Shown here: in pieces, positions 25,979 to 33,998 of the stretch | Layout of the letters: each line of letters starts with the position of its first letter | How positions within the stretch are numbered: the stretch's first letter is position 1 | Origin: Ignavibacteria bacterium | GTDB lineage: Bacteria; Bacteroidota; Ignavibacteria; Ignavibacteriales; Melioribacteraceae | NCBI GenBank assembly: GCA_009773205.1 | Contig: WPAE01000042.1 | Coordinates: 1-47,166 of the forward strand | Direction: 5' to 3' | DNA: 47,166 nucleotides | Translations under genes and position numbers: made by a program | The notes under the pieces: model-generated | Databases searched by the model: none | The model's input: the letters and a program-made list of their open reading frames with translations, nothing else | Told to the model about the DNA's origin: nothing

Positions 25979-27616
25979 ATGAAGATTAGAAAACTACTTT
26001 TGTTTCTGCTCGTTTCAACTATTTGTTTGGCGAATAACACAGACAAAGAAAAATTTCTTACAGTTGCCGAAAAATCTAACTTCGAATCTACAGGCCGCTA
26101 CGAAGATGTAATTAATTTCTTTAACCAGCTACAGAAGCTTTCTGGCAGCTTAAGAATTGAATCAATGGGAACAAGCACAAACGGCTTGGATATTCCTTTA
26201 ATTGTTATGGGTAACCCGCTTCTTAAATCTTATAGAGAATTAAGGAAAGACAAGCGTATTGTAGTGTATCTGCAGGCAAATATTCATGCCGACGAGGTTG
26301 AAGGAAAAGAAGCAGTACAAATGCTCGCGCGCGATATACTGCTTAAAGAAACGCCGGATTATTTAAAAGATGTAATTCTTTTGATAGCCCCTATTTTTAA
26401 TTGCGATGGGAATGAACCCATAAGCAAGCAAAACCGAACGCATCAAAATGGGCCAATAAATGGAGTTGGCGTTCGCTACAACGGGCAAATGCTAGATCTT
26501 AACCGCGATGCAATGAAAGCTGAAACGCCTGAAGTAAGTGGATTGATAACAAACGTTTTGAATAAATGGGACCCGGCATTAACGATAGATATTCACACAA
26601 CTAACGGTTCGTATCATACCGAGCCAACAACTTACACTTGGATGGTTAATCCAAATACAGACCGAAATTTAATTAATTACATGCGCGACAAAATGATGCC
26701 TTGGGTAAAGAACGATTTGATTACTAACCACAAATGGCAAAATCTATTTTATGGAGAATTTATAGATCAGCGCTATCCGGAAAAAGGTTGGGTTTATCAT
26801 GCAGTTCAGCCGCGCTACATTGTTAATTACATTGGTTTACGAAACCGTTTAGCAATATTAACTGAAAATTATGTTTACGCGGATTTCAAAACGCGCGTTA
26901 TGGGAACATACTATTTGCTTAAATCTGTCTTAGAATATGCCGTTGCAAATAAAGATGAAATTGAAAAGATGCTAAAAGACGCAGATGAAAAAAACATAGC
27001 GCGAGGTTTGAATCCTTCCGAAAAAGATTCTGTTGCTATTGAGTTTGAGAATAAGCCAAGCTCAACTCCTGAAGTTATTAATGCTTATGAAATTGAACTA
27101 TATAAAGATGCCAACGGACTGGAGCGTTACAAACCAACAGAAAGAACAAAAACTGTTTCCGTTCCTTATTACGTAGATTATTTTCCGAAGCGAAGCATAC
27201 GGTTCCCTTTTGCTTACCTAATTACTCAGCCGGATAAAAAAGTACTCGGCTTATTAAAAACGCATGGAATAAAAATAGAAAGACTTGAAAAACCAGTTTC
27301 TCTTGTTGTGCAGACAATTAAAACAAAAGAATTAAAACCAGCACAACGGTTGAACCAAGGGCATTACACAAACACAATTAAAGTTGATTATGTAAATGAG
27401 ATAAAAGAGTTTGCTGCAGGAACGATAGTAGTTAGAACAGCACAACCTCTTGCAAATGTTGCAGCTTACTTGCTGGAGCCGGAAACCGATGATGGCTTGC
27501 TTCACTGGAATTTTTGGGATAAGTATCTCGTGCCGCAATGGGGCAGTTCTTTTCTCCCTTTTCCTGTTACTAAAGTTATAACCAAACAAGAAATGGTAAC
27601 AATTGAATTGAAATAA
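25979..27616 (+). CDS. secreted M14 zinc carboxypeptidase
   Basis: 545-residue exported metallopeptidase with signal peptide (MKIRKLLLFLLVSTICLA). Zinc ligands are His103 and Glu106 in NIHADEVEGKE and His206 in TIDIHTTNGSYH. GQMLDLNRDAMKAETPE is typical of the M14 subfamily common in Bacteroidota. The large C-terminal part (about 340-545) is beta-rich with no named domain. The general-base glutamate probably lies in AILTENYVY. It likely trims peptides in the periplasm. It stands alone and is followed directly by a MITE-like repeat that begins at the stop codon. Confidence 0.85.
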   Translation: MKIRKLLLFLLVSTICLANNTDKEKFLTVAEKSNFESTGRYEDVINFFNQLQKLSGSLRIESMGTSTNGLDIPLIVMGNPLLKSYRELRKDKRIVVYLQANIHADEVEGKEAVQMLARDILLKETPDYLKDVILLIAPIFNCDGNEPISKQNRTHQNGPINGVGVRYNGQMLDLNRDAMKAETPEVSGLITNVLNKWDPALTIDIHTTNGSYHTEPTTYTWMVNPNTDRNLINYMRDKMMPWVKNDLITNHKWQNLFYGEFIDQRYPEKGWVYHAVQPRYIVNYIGLRNRLAILTENYVYADFKTRVMGTYYLLKSVLEYAVANKDEIEKMLKDADEKNIARGLNPSEKDSVAIEFENKPSSTPEVINAYEIELYKDANGLERYKPTERTKTVSVPYYVDYFPKRSIRFPFAYLITQPDKKVLGLLKTHGIKIERLEKPVSLVVQTIKTKELKPAQRLNQGHYTNTIKVDYVNEIKEFAAGTIVVRTAQPLANVAAYLLEPETDDGLLHWNFWDKYLVPQWGSSFLPFPVTKVITKQEMVTIELK

Positions 27617-27696
27617 GGGCGCCTCTAAAAATATCAATTTCCTTTGTCCCGCTTTCGGGATGAAATATTTTAAAACAAAAGTTTTTAGAGGTGCCC
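27617..27696. repeat. MITE-like repeat family 2, copy B (80 bp)
   Basis: Terminal inverted repeats GGGCGCCTCTAAAAA and TTTTTAGAGGTGCCC match at 14 of 15 positions. An inner hairpin (GTCCCGC-TTTC-GGGATG region) is present. The flanks read ATAA on both sides, consistent with a 4-bp target duplication. The reverse complement aligns closely with copy C at 33829. Confidence 0.8.
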
Positions 27697-27756
27697 ATAA
27701 TTAAACAAAGCATAGTTCAAGGCGCAGGGCTTTCTTAGTTTGATCTGGCGTAAAAA

Positions 27757-29214
27757 CTATTTGAGCAAGACCAACTTCTTTGTTTCGCTGAAGCTGCCAC
27801 TTTGTAATCTATAAAAATATATTCCGCTGGAAATCTCTCGGCTTCGCCCAGAAAAATTTGAGACAAGCTCGAGATGACGTGCGTTAAAAGTTATTTTGTA
27901 ATTTCCAGCACTTTTGTATTCATCAACAAGCGTTGCCACTTCTCTTCCTAAAACATCGTAAACTTTTAATTCTACTATTGCCGCTTTTGGAATTGAATAC
28001 TCAATTGTAGTTTCTGGATTAAACGGGTTTGGGTAGTTTTGTGAGAGACTGAAGAACGTTGGAACATTTTTTTCAATTGTAATATTTGTTGGAGCGTGAT
28101 CAGTAATGCTGGCAATAAAGATGCCTCCATCCCATAGATTTCCACCTAAAATAATGTTTTGTTTTACTTGTATTGCATACCTTATATCATTCTTTCCCAC
28201 AGCATCATTTAAGTTATACTGCCATATTACATTGCCATATTTATCAAATTTAACCAGAAAATTATTTATTAAGGCATTACAATAACCATAATAATCTATC
28301 CAGCACTTTGGTACAGCGCTCTTTTGAGAATATGTATTTTTCCAAAGTGTTTTCCCATTTGTATCGACCTTAATTATAAATTGAGACTCAATATTGTTTC
28401 CAACAGCAAAAATATTATTATCAATATCTATACAAAGATCCCGCGGGTATATTTTATCTTGTGAGGTCCATATTACTATACCATCACTGTTTGATTTTTC
28501 AATACCCTGAGTTACAAGATTTTCGTTGATATCTAGATAAAATTTTTGTGCTCCTAAATTGATCTCATTATTCTTTTTCCAAAGTGCATGTCCATTTGAA
28601 CTAACTTTTAAAATACTAGGATAAACACCGCTTTTTGATGAATCAATCCACGCATATCCTTGCAAAAACAAATTGTTATTTTTATCGCTAATTATCTGGG
28701 AGACAAAATTTCGCATCTCCGGTAAGTACTTATCCCAGATTACATCCCCATTTTCTGTGTATTTAGTCAGTATATACTCGTTTTGCCAAATACTGCCAAC
28801 TATGATTTGTTTTGTCGGTAATACATATAAGAAATCCGGCACTGTCAATCCTTTGTAAAATAGTTTTAATTCCCATTTTAATTTTCCATTATAATCATAT
28901 TTGCGTAAGTGGGAACCCAGTTCATAAAAATTACCTTCTTGATCAAAAATAATATTTGTTTTTATGTCGTTTTCATTAAAGTATTGATGTTTTAAAAAAG
29001 ATGAACTGTTTTTGGAGATTTTCTCAACGTAATTTGGTGCTGAACCCGAAAGATTGTTCACATTAATTAAGATATTTTCATTTTTATCAACATTTAGATT
29101 TGAAAGGTAAAGTCCATTTGTTTTATGGACAGATATCCAATTAATACTTGGTGTGGGTTGAGCAATTGAAAACGTCACAAAGAATAGTAAAAAGGAAATA
29201 AATATATTTTTCAA
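27757..29214 (-). CDS. T9SS-secreted PQQ/beta-propeller-like protein
   Basis: 485-residue secreted protein. The signal peptide is MKNIFISFLLFFVTFSIA. The middle consists of repeated beta-propeller-like units with a W at the end of strands (GKLKWELKL, GDVIWDKYL, GHALWKKNN, GKTLWKNTY, GNVIWQYNL), as in PQQ-type or SBBP repeats. The sorting domain follows (LSQNYPNPFNPETTIEYSI, LKVYDVLGREVATL, SSGIYFYRL). It contains a 16-residue insertion, RHLELVSNFSGRSREI, encoded at 27832-27879 and derived from a REP-like sequence. It is 11 bp downstream of the large GH3 gene, on the same strand. No enzymatic function is visible. Confidence 0.85.
   Translation of the reverse strand: MKNIFISFLLFFVTFSIAQPTPSINWISVHKTNGLYLSNLNVDKNENILINVNNLSGSAPNYVEKISKNSSSFLKHQYFNENDIKTNIIFDQEGNFYELGSHLRKYDYNGKLKWELKLFYKGLTVPDFLYVLPTKQIIVGSIWQNEYILTKYTENGDVIWDKYLPEMRNFVSQIISDKNNNLFLQGYAWIDSSKSGVYPSILKVSSNGHALWKKNNEINLGAQKFYLDINENLVTQGIEKSNSDGIVIWTSQDKIYPRDLCIDIDNNIFAVGNNIESQFIIKVDTNGKTLWKNTYSQKSAVPKCWIDYYGYCNALINNFLVKFDKYGNVIWQYNLNDAVGKNDIRYAIQVKQNIILGGNLWDGGIFIASITDHAPTNITIEKNVPTFFSLSQNYPNPFNPETTIEYSIPKAAIVELKVYDVLGREVATLVDEYKSAGNYKITFNARHLELVSNFSGRSREISSGIYFYRLQSGSFSETKKLVLLK
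27773..28037 (-). repeat. duplicated T9SS sorting-domain DNA, copy 1
   Basis: This 265-bp block matches 29242-29506 with about five base differences by eye. It encodes the end of the linker plus the sorting domain, including the in-frame REP-like insertion. The flanking coding sequence is unrelated, so the similarity stops sharply. Confidence 0.85.
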
Positions 29215-29225
29215 TTTGTGTTCTC

Positions 29226-32200
29226 CTATTTCATCAAGACAAACTTCTTTGTTTCGCTGAAGCTGCCACTTTGTAATCTATAAAAATATATTCCGCTGGA
29301 AATCTCTCGACTTCGCCCAGAAAAATTTGAGACAAGCTCGAGATGACGTGCGTTAAAAGTTATTTTGTAATTTCCAGCACTTTTGTATTCATCAACAAGC
29401 GTTGCTACTTCTCTTCCTAAAACATCGTAAACTTTTAATTCTACAATTGCCGCTTTTGGAATTGAATACTCAATTGTAGTTTCTGGATTAAACGGATTTG
29501 GATAGTTGTTTGACAAAGAAAAATTAAACGGAAGATTTTCTTCAGCGCTTATATCAGAAATTGTTTGATTGAAAACTTCAAATTCGTACATAGAATAGCC
29601 ATAAGTAGTTCCCCGCTTAGTTCCTGTTAAGCGAATATATCTTGCATTCTCTTCTACTTTCCATTTTTCGATGCTTCCGGTACCATTCTTCTGATCAACA
29701 ATTTTTTTCCAGGCAGCAGCATCGCTAGATGTTTCAATAATATACTCTTTACCGTAAGCGGCTTCCCAAGTAATTTTTATTTCGTTAAACTTTTGCTGCG
29801 AACCAAGATCAACCATAAATGTTTGCGGATCAGTAAACAGCGAAGACCATCGAGTTGAATAATTTCCGTCAACGGCATAATCGCCAAGATACTCAAGCGA
29901 TTCTATAGATGAAGCGGTTACGTTTTTTTTCATTGCCATATTAACAGCAGGCTTATCATAAACTTGCAGTGTTACAGTCTTAAAATTATTGTTCTCAACG
30001 GTTTCAGTTATTGAGTTTTTATCATCAACAATTGCTTCAATTGTGTATGTGCCAGCTTTTTCCGCTATCCAATAATTAATTTGATTGTCTGAAGTCTCTC
30101 CAAAATTAGCGCACACCAAAGCCATTCCGCCTTTAGGAATTGAATCTGCCATCTGAATAGAACGGCTTACGGTTTTTCCGTTTACCTTAAAAGAAACTTC
30201 GTGAAAAGTAGAAGCTGGACTCGGACCTGTACCACGATTCAAAATTGTTGCAAGAAAAATTACTTTTTCTCCTTCAAGCGGATAGCGTGGAACTGTATAA
30301 ATATTAGCTATTTGCAAGTCTGGTTTTGGTGGTCTGTTGATAATATCGAACTTACCGGTGAAAACTAAATTTTCTGATGAATTGCCAATGTAAAACGTAT
30401 ATGGTCCCGGATCAATTTCGTAACTGTTGCTTTGCAGTCTAAAATAGTAAAGCTCGTTTGGTGTAACTGTGAACGTAACTGTTTTGGTTTGCAGTGGTTC
30501 TAAATAAATTTTCTGAAAGCCTTTTAAATCCTTTTTGTTTCTTGTAATAAACCCTGTGCTGCCTGAAATATAAAACTGAACTACTTCTTCGCCGGCAATA
30601 TTTCCTTTATTTGTTACATCAACAGAGAACCAAATATTATCATCCCAGTAAGCACGTCCGCTATGCGACATTTTAAAATTGCTAAAACCAAATGTGGTGT
30701 AACTTAATCCGTAACCAAATGGATATTGAGGAGTAGTGCCGTTTTTATCAAGCCAGCGGTAACCGCCGCCAACATTGCTATCTAAGTTGTTAGAATTTCT
30801 ATCCGGCAGTTGAGAATCTGACTGCGGCATTGATACCGGAAGCTTTCCGCTTGGATTATAATCTCCAAACAAAACTTGGGCTATTGCGTTACCTCCTTCT
30901 TGTCCTGGATAAAATCCGTAGATTAATCCTTTAATATCATTTACAAAAGGTGTAACTGTGCAAATTCCGCCGCTTATTAAAACCACTACTATATTTTTAT
31001 TTGCTGATGCGAGCAGTTTGATCAAATCTTTTTGTCTGCCGGGAAGTTCGATTGAATTATTTGCTCTATCAAATCCTTCACCTTCTTGTGTTTTATCGAG
31101 TCCGCCAACAAAAATTACTACATCAGCTTGACTTGCATAATTGAGAGCGTTAGAAATATCGCTTGCATAAGTAGTTCCGGTAATTTCGCATCCTTTAGCG
31201 TAAAACACTTTAGCGGCGCCAACATATTTTTCAATTCCTTCTTTTGGAGAAACTTTGTAGAAAGGATCAACCCAGCTGCTGCCGCTTCCATCTGTTTGCA
31301 TTTCTGCTGCGTTTGGTCCAATAACCGCAATTTTTGTAATTGTGTTTTTGTTAAGAGGTAAAATGTTTTCTTGATTCTTAAGCAGCACTAAGCTTTTCTT
31401 TCCGGCTTCAAGAGTAAGCAGTTGATGTTTAGTACTGTTGATATCGCCTGGATCTCCTTGCGGATAATAACCAATCATCCCAGATAAAAACTTCGTGCGT
31501 AAAACCCTTCTAACAGCTTGATCAACAACGCTTTCTGTCAGCTTTCCTGTATTAACTAAATTCAAAATTCCTGTAGCAGAGTCTTGAAAAAGTGTTGAGC
31601 CCATTTCAATATCGCAGCCGGCTTTAAGTGCTTCCTCAGGATTTGTATATATAGAATTCCAATCGCTTACAACATAAAAAGGAAATCCCCACTTTGCCCT
31701 TAAATTTGTAGTAAGTAGTGTGGAATTTTTTGAGGCGCTTTTAGCGCTATTTGTACCTGTTAAGCTTAGTGAGTTGTAAGAACTCATTACGCTAAAGGCG
31801 CCGCCGTTTTGAATTGCTTCTCTAAATTGCAGTCCGTGCTGCTCTAAAAGATTTCTTTGTGAGAGTGTGTAATTGTTAGTAGTTCTTCCTTCCTGCCTGT
31901 ATTCACCATAAAAATGCTTAATAGTTGCCAGCGTTGGTGTAGATTGAATACCTTGAACAAAAGCCACATTAATTTTTGAATTTAGAAATGGGTCCTCACC
32001 TGTAGTTTCAGGAGAGCGTCCGTTGCGAGGATCGAGAGTTAAATCCAAACAAGGGCCGAGCGCTTGGTGAATTCCCTTTCCGCGAAATTCTTTTCCCATG
32101 GCTTCGCCAACTCTGTAAGCAATGTCAACATCCCAGGTCGCAGCTATTGCCATTCCAACTGGAAAAGAAGTTGCCAATCCGCTTCTAACACCGTGCGGTC

Positions 32201-32420
32201 CATCCGCCATAATAAAACCCGGAATGTTTAAGCGTGTGTTACTCTGTGTATTAAAAGAACCTTCCTGATGAAGCTGCTTCACCTTTTCAGATAAAGACAT
32301 TTGTGAAATTAGTTCTGTGATTTTTTGTTCAAGTGTTTGTGCCGTTAGGTTTGTTAATGCAGCTAAAAATAAAATCAAGAAAATTAGATTGAGAAAGTGG
32401 TTGTGTTGCAAACGAATCAT
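29226..32420 (-). CDS. multidomain T9SS-secreted GH3 glycosidase
   Basis: 1064-residue secreted enzyme. Order of parts: signal peptide (about 1-28); GH3 (beta/alpha)8 domain (about 30-330) with RNGRSPETTGEDP and nucleophile Asp253 in FYVVSDW; GH3 sandwich domain (about 350-590) with GGLDKTQEGEGFDR; fibronectin-like domain (about 615-715); CARDB-like adhesion domain (about 735-845; PDLQIANIYTVP, NNNFKTVTLQVY); F5/8-type C (discoidin/CBM32) domain (about 850-980; GDYAVDGNYSTRWSS); type IX sorting domain (about 990-1064). It is probably cell-surface anchored and degrades beta-glucans outside the cell, feeding the operon at 10604-19101. The sorting domain carries the same REP-like insertion as the next gene. 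Confidence 0.92.
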   Translation of the reverse strand: MIRLQHNHFLNLIFLILFLAALTNLTAQTLEQKITELISQMSLSEKVKQLHQEGSFNTQSNTRLNIPGFIMADGPHGVRSGLATSFPVGMAIAATWDVDIAYRVGEAMGKEFRGKGIHQALGPCLDLTLDPRNGRSPETTGEDPFLNSKINVAFVQGIQSTPTLATIKHFYGEYRQEGRTTNNYTLSQRNLLEQHGLQFREAIQNGGAFSVMSSYNSLSLTGTNSAKSASKNSTLLTTNLRAKWGFPFYVVSDWNSIYTNPEEALKAGCDIEMGSTLFQDSATGILNLVNTGKLTESVVDQAVRRVLRTKFLSGMIGYYPQGDPGDINSTKHQLLTLEAGKKSLVLLKNQENILPLNKNTITKIAVIGPNAAEMQTDGSGSSWVDPFYKVSPKEGIEKYVGAAKVFYAKGCEITGTTYASDISNALNYASQADVVIFVGGLDKTQEGEGFDRANNSIELPGRQKDLIKLLASANKNIVVVLISGGICTVTPFVNDIKGLIYGFYPGQEGGNAIAQVLFGDYNPSGKLPVSMPQSDSQLPDRNSNNLDSNVGGGYRWLDKNGTTPQYPFGYGLSYTTFGFSNFKMSHSGRAYWDDNIWFSVDVTNKGNIAGEEVVQFYISGSTGFITRNKKDLKGFQKIYLEPLQTKTVTFTVTPNELYYFRLQSNSYEIDPGPYTFYIGNSSENLVFTGKFDIINRPPKPDLQIANIYTVPRYPLEGEKVIFLATILNRGTGPSPASTFHEVSFKVNGKTVSRSIQMADSIPKGGMALVCANFGETSDNQINYWIAEKAGTYTIEAIVDDKNSITETVENNNFKTVTLQVYDKPAVNMAMKKNVTASSIESLEYLGDYAVDGNYSTRWSSLFTDPQTFMVDLGSQQKFNEIKITWEAAYGKEYIIETSSDAAAWKKIVDQKNGTGSIEKWKVEENARYIRLTGTKRGTTYGYSMYEFEVFNQTISDISAEENLPFNFSLSNNYPNPFNPETTIEYSIPKAAIVELKVYDVLGREVATLVDEYKSAGNYKITFNARHLELVSNFSGRSREISSGIYFYRLQSGSFSETKKFVLMK
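29242..29506 (-). repeat. duplicated T9SS sorting-domain DNA, copy 2
   Basis: Partner of 27773-28037 at a constant offset of 1469 bp. The REP-like insertion here is 29301-29348. Near identity over the whole block, with unrelated flanks, indicates a recent duplication or gene conversion. Confidence 0.85.
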
Positions 32421-32470
32421 TTAACAACTCCAGATTAGCATTAAAAATTTCATTTCTAAAATAATAGATT

Positions 32471-32578
32471 ATTTAGTCTAATACTGTTTTCTTGGTTTAT
32501 TAAACTAAATACAGATATAACAAGAAAGTTTGTTAATAATTTGCAGCAAGCAACAAGATTTAAAGCAATTTAGTTTAA
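32471..32578. promoter_or_regulatory. three ATTTAGTYTAA motifs upstream of GH3 gene
   Basis: ATTTAGTCTAA at 32471-32481, its reverse-complement form TTAAACTAAAT at 32500-32510, and ATTTAGTTTAA at 32568-32578. The first two form an inverted pair about 50-90 bp upstream of the GH3 start codon (minus strand). This is an operator candidate, judged only by repetition and position. Confidence 0.4.
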
Positions 32579-32616
32579 CCATTATTTTCTACCAGAAAGT
32601 TGGGATAAAAAAGAAA

Positions 32617-32646
32617 ATCCGCTTTACAGTTGCCTATAAAGCGGAT
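32617..32646 (-). terminator. rho-independent terminator (minus strand)
   Basis: A perfect 10-bp stem, ATCCGCTTTA with TAAAGCGGAT, and a 10-base loop. On the minus strand it is followed at once by TTTCTTTTTTATCC. It would end a transcript coming from the 32.67-33.0 kb region, before the GH3 promoter area. Confidence 0.6.
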
Positions 32647-32672
32647 AGGGGAGTATGTATGGGATTAAAACC

Positions 32673-32819
32673 TTAGCTTCTGTTTCTAACAAATCTGTTA
32701 TGTTTCTTTATGCCCAGTTCTTGATCGCTTTTTTTAGTTGCCGAAGAACGTCCTTTCTTTTTGGGGGCAGCAACAAATCCATCGCTCAAGTAAAGATTGT
32801 AATTTCTAAGAAGATTTTT
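32673..32819 (-). other. 48-codon open frame, basic, upstream of a terminator
   Basis: A minus-strand frame ends in a Lys/Arg-rich sequence (APKKKGRSSATKKSDQ, then IKKHNRFVRNRS) before a stop at 32673. The terminator at 32617 lies just beyond. No ATG starts it: the only candidate is a TTG 12 codons in, and a stop lies upstream at 32820. It could be a small gene with a damaged or non-standard start, or chance. I recognise no family. Confidence 0.25.
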
Positions 32820-32858
32820 TTAATCTGCACGTTCGACACCAAGACTGCACAGAAGGTT

Positions 32859-32955
32859 TAATCCGCCTGACGGACGGGCAGGTTCCCCGCCGCCCCGCCT
32901 GCCAAAGCGGCTGGCGGGTTGCGGCTGAACATGTTTCGGGGCTTGCCACGAGGTT
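32859..32955 (-). repeat. dispersed repeat family 1, diverged copy
   Basis: It begins TTAATCCGCC like the other minus-oriented copies and contains CCCCGCCTGCCAAAGCGG and GGCGGGTTGCGGC, but lacks the A/T-rich core. It is therefore rearranged or a distant relative. The rest of the gap to 33044 shows nothing recognisable. Confidence 0.5.
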
Positions 32956-33044
32956 CATATCATAGATTCAAAATTTTCTTTTAGGAAAACTCTGGTTAAT
33001 CTTAATTTGATGGAATGAAACTCGGTATTATAGATTCGAGTTTT

Positions 33045-33698
33045 TTAGAATCCTTTATCTATAGTTTGAAGGCATTTTGAGAACGAGCCTGGAAGTTCTG
33101 CTGTAAATGTGAGTTCGTTTCCTTTGATTGTTACTGTAAGGCTTTTGGCATGTAACATTAACCGTGGAAAGTTTTCTTGAAATGATTTTTCGCCGTAGCG
33201 AAGATCGCCGACAATTGGGTGACCGATATAATACAGATGTACTCGTAACTGATGGCGCCTGCCAGTATCTGGGTTTAGCTCTAACAAAGTAAAAGAAGGA
33301 AATCTCTTAATTGTTTCATAAACCGTTTTGCTTGGCTTACCATTGTTATCATCAACGCCCATTCTGCCGGAACCAAATTCGCGGATCGGTTTGTTAATTT
33401 TACCACGATCTTTTCTTACTTCTCCGTGAACAAGGGCAAGATAAGTTTTGTTTACTCTTCGCTCTGCAAATTGTTTGTTTAGTTCTTTATGCGCCGATTC
33501 ATTTTTAGCATAAATAATTACACCGCTTACTTCTTTATCAAGCCGGTGAACAACCAAAACTTTTTGATTAAGCCTGTTTGATAATGTTGTATGCAAATCT
33601 TCATTCTCTCCGGCGTTATCGTGAATGGAAGCTAAACCTTCGGGTTTATTTACAACAACTATATTATCATCTTCGTAAAGTATTTTTATTTCAATCAT
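33045..33698 (-). CDS. RluA-family RNA pseudouridine synthase
   Basis: 217-residue cytoplasmic enzyme that isomerises uridine to pseudouridine in rRNA or tRNA. The catalytic Asp54 lies in HRLDKEVSGV. VVVNKPEGLASIH opens the domain, TGRRHQLRVHL carries the conserved arginine, and PIVGDLRYG and LMLHAKSL are later motifs. No N-terminal S4 domain is present, so it resembles RluA/TruC-type short enzymes. Which RNA position it modifies cannot be read. It is monocistronic, with a MITE-like repeat upstream. Confidence 0.92.
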   Translation of the reverse strand: MIEIKILYEDDNIVVVNKPEGLASIHDNAGENEDLHTTLSNRLNQKVLVVHRLDKEVSGVIIYAKNESAHKELNKQFAERRVNKTYLALVHGEVRKDRGKINKPIREFGSGRMGVDDNNGKPSKTVYETIKRFPSFTLLELNPDTGRRHQLRVHLYYIGHPIVGDLRYGEKSFQENFPRLMLHAKSLTVTIKGNELTFTAELPGSFSKCLQTIDKGF

Positions 33699-33828
33699 TA
33701 TTTCTGCCTAATTAGTTAATCGTGTTTTTCATATTTATTCTTTGCAGAAAGGTGAATTTCTTCGATTGCTTGTTAAACTAATTCCTTCATATAAATTTTA
33801 TTAACACGAACACGAGGAATTATTACAA

Positions 33829-33929
33829 GGGCATCTCTAAAAACTTTTGTTTTAAAATATTTCATCCCGCAAAGCGGGACAAAGAAAAAGCAAAGTCCGC
33901 AAAGAATATTGATATTTTTAGAGATACCC
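33829..33929. repeat. MITE-like repeat family 2, copy C (101 bp)
   Basis: Terminal inverted repeats GGGCATCTCTAAAAA and TTTTTAGAGATACCC. An inner CCCGC-AAA-GCGGG hairpin is present. It is flanked on both sides by ACAA, an apparent 4-bp target duplication. It aligns with the reverse complement of copy B, plus a short insertion (AAGCAAAGTCCGC). The rest of 33699-33998 shows no other feature. Confidence 0.8.
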
Positions 33930-33998
33930 ACAATTTTATTACAGACTAATTCCGCATCTTATTCAAGCCAACTTAGTCTCAAATAAAACTTTCTTCAG

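Noticed and set aside
32655-32861. Plus-strand open frame of 68 codons
   Set aside because: The sequence is not protein-like. The region reads better as a minus-strand frame followed by a terminator.
32826-32880. Short frame with a string resembling ribosomal protein L36 (IKPSVQSWCRTCRLKK)
   Set aside because: It is too short, lacks the later L36 residues and the histidine ligand, and starts inside a repeat. Chance is more likely.
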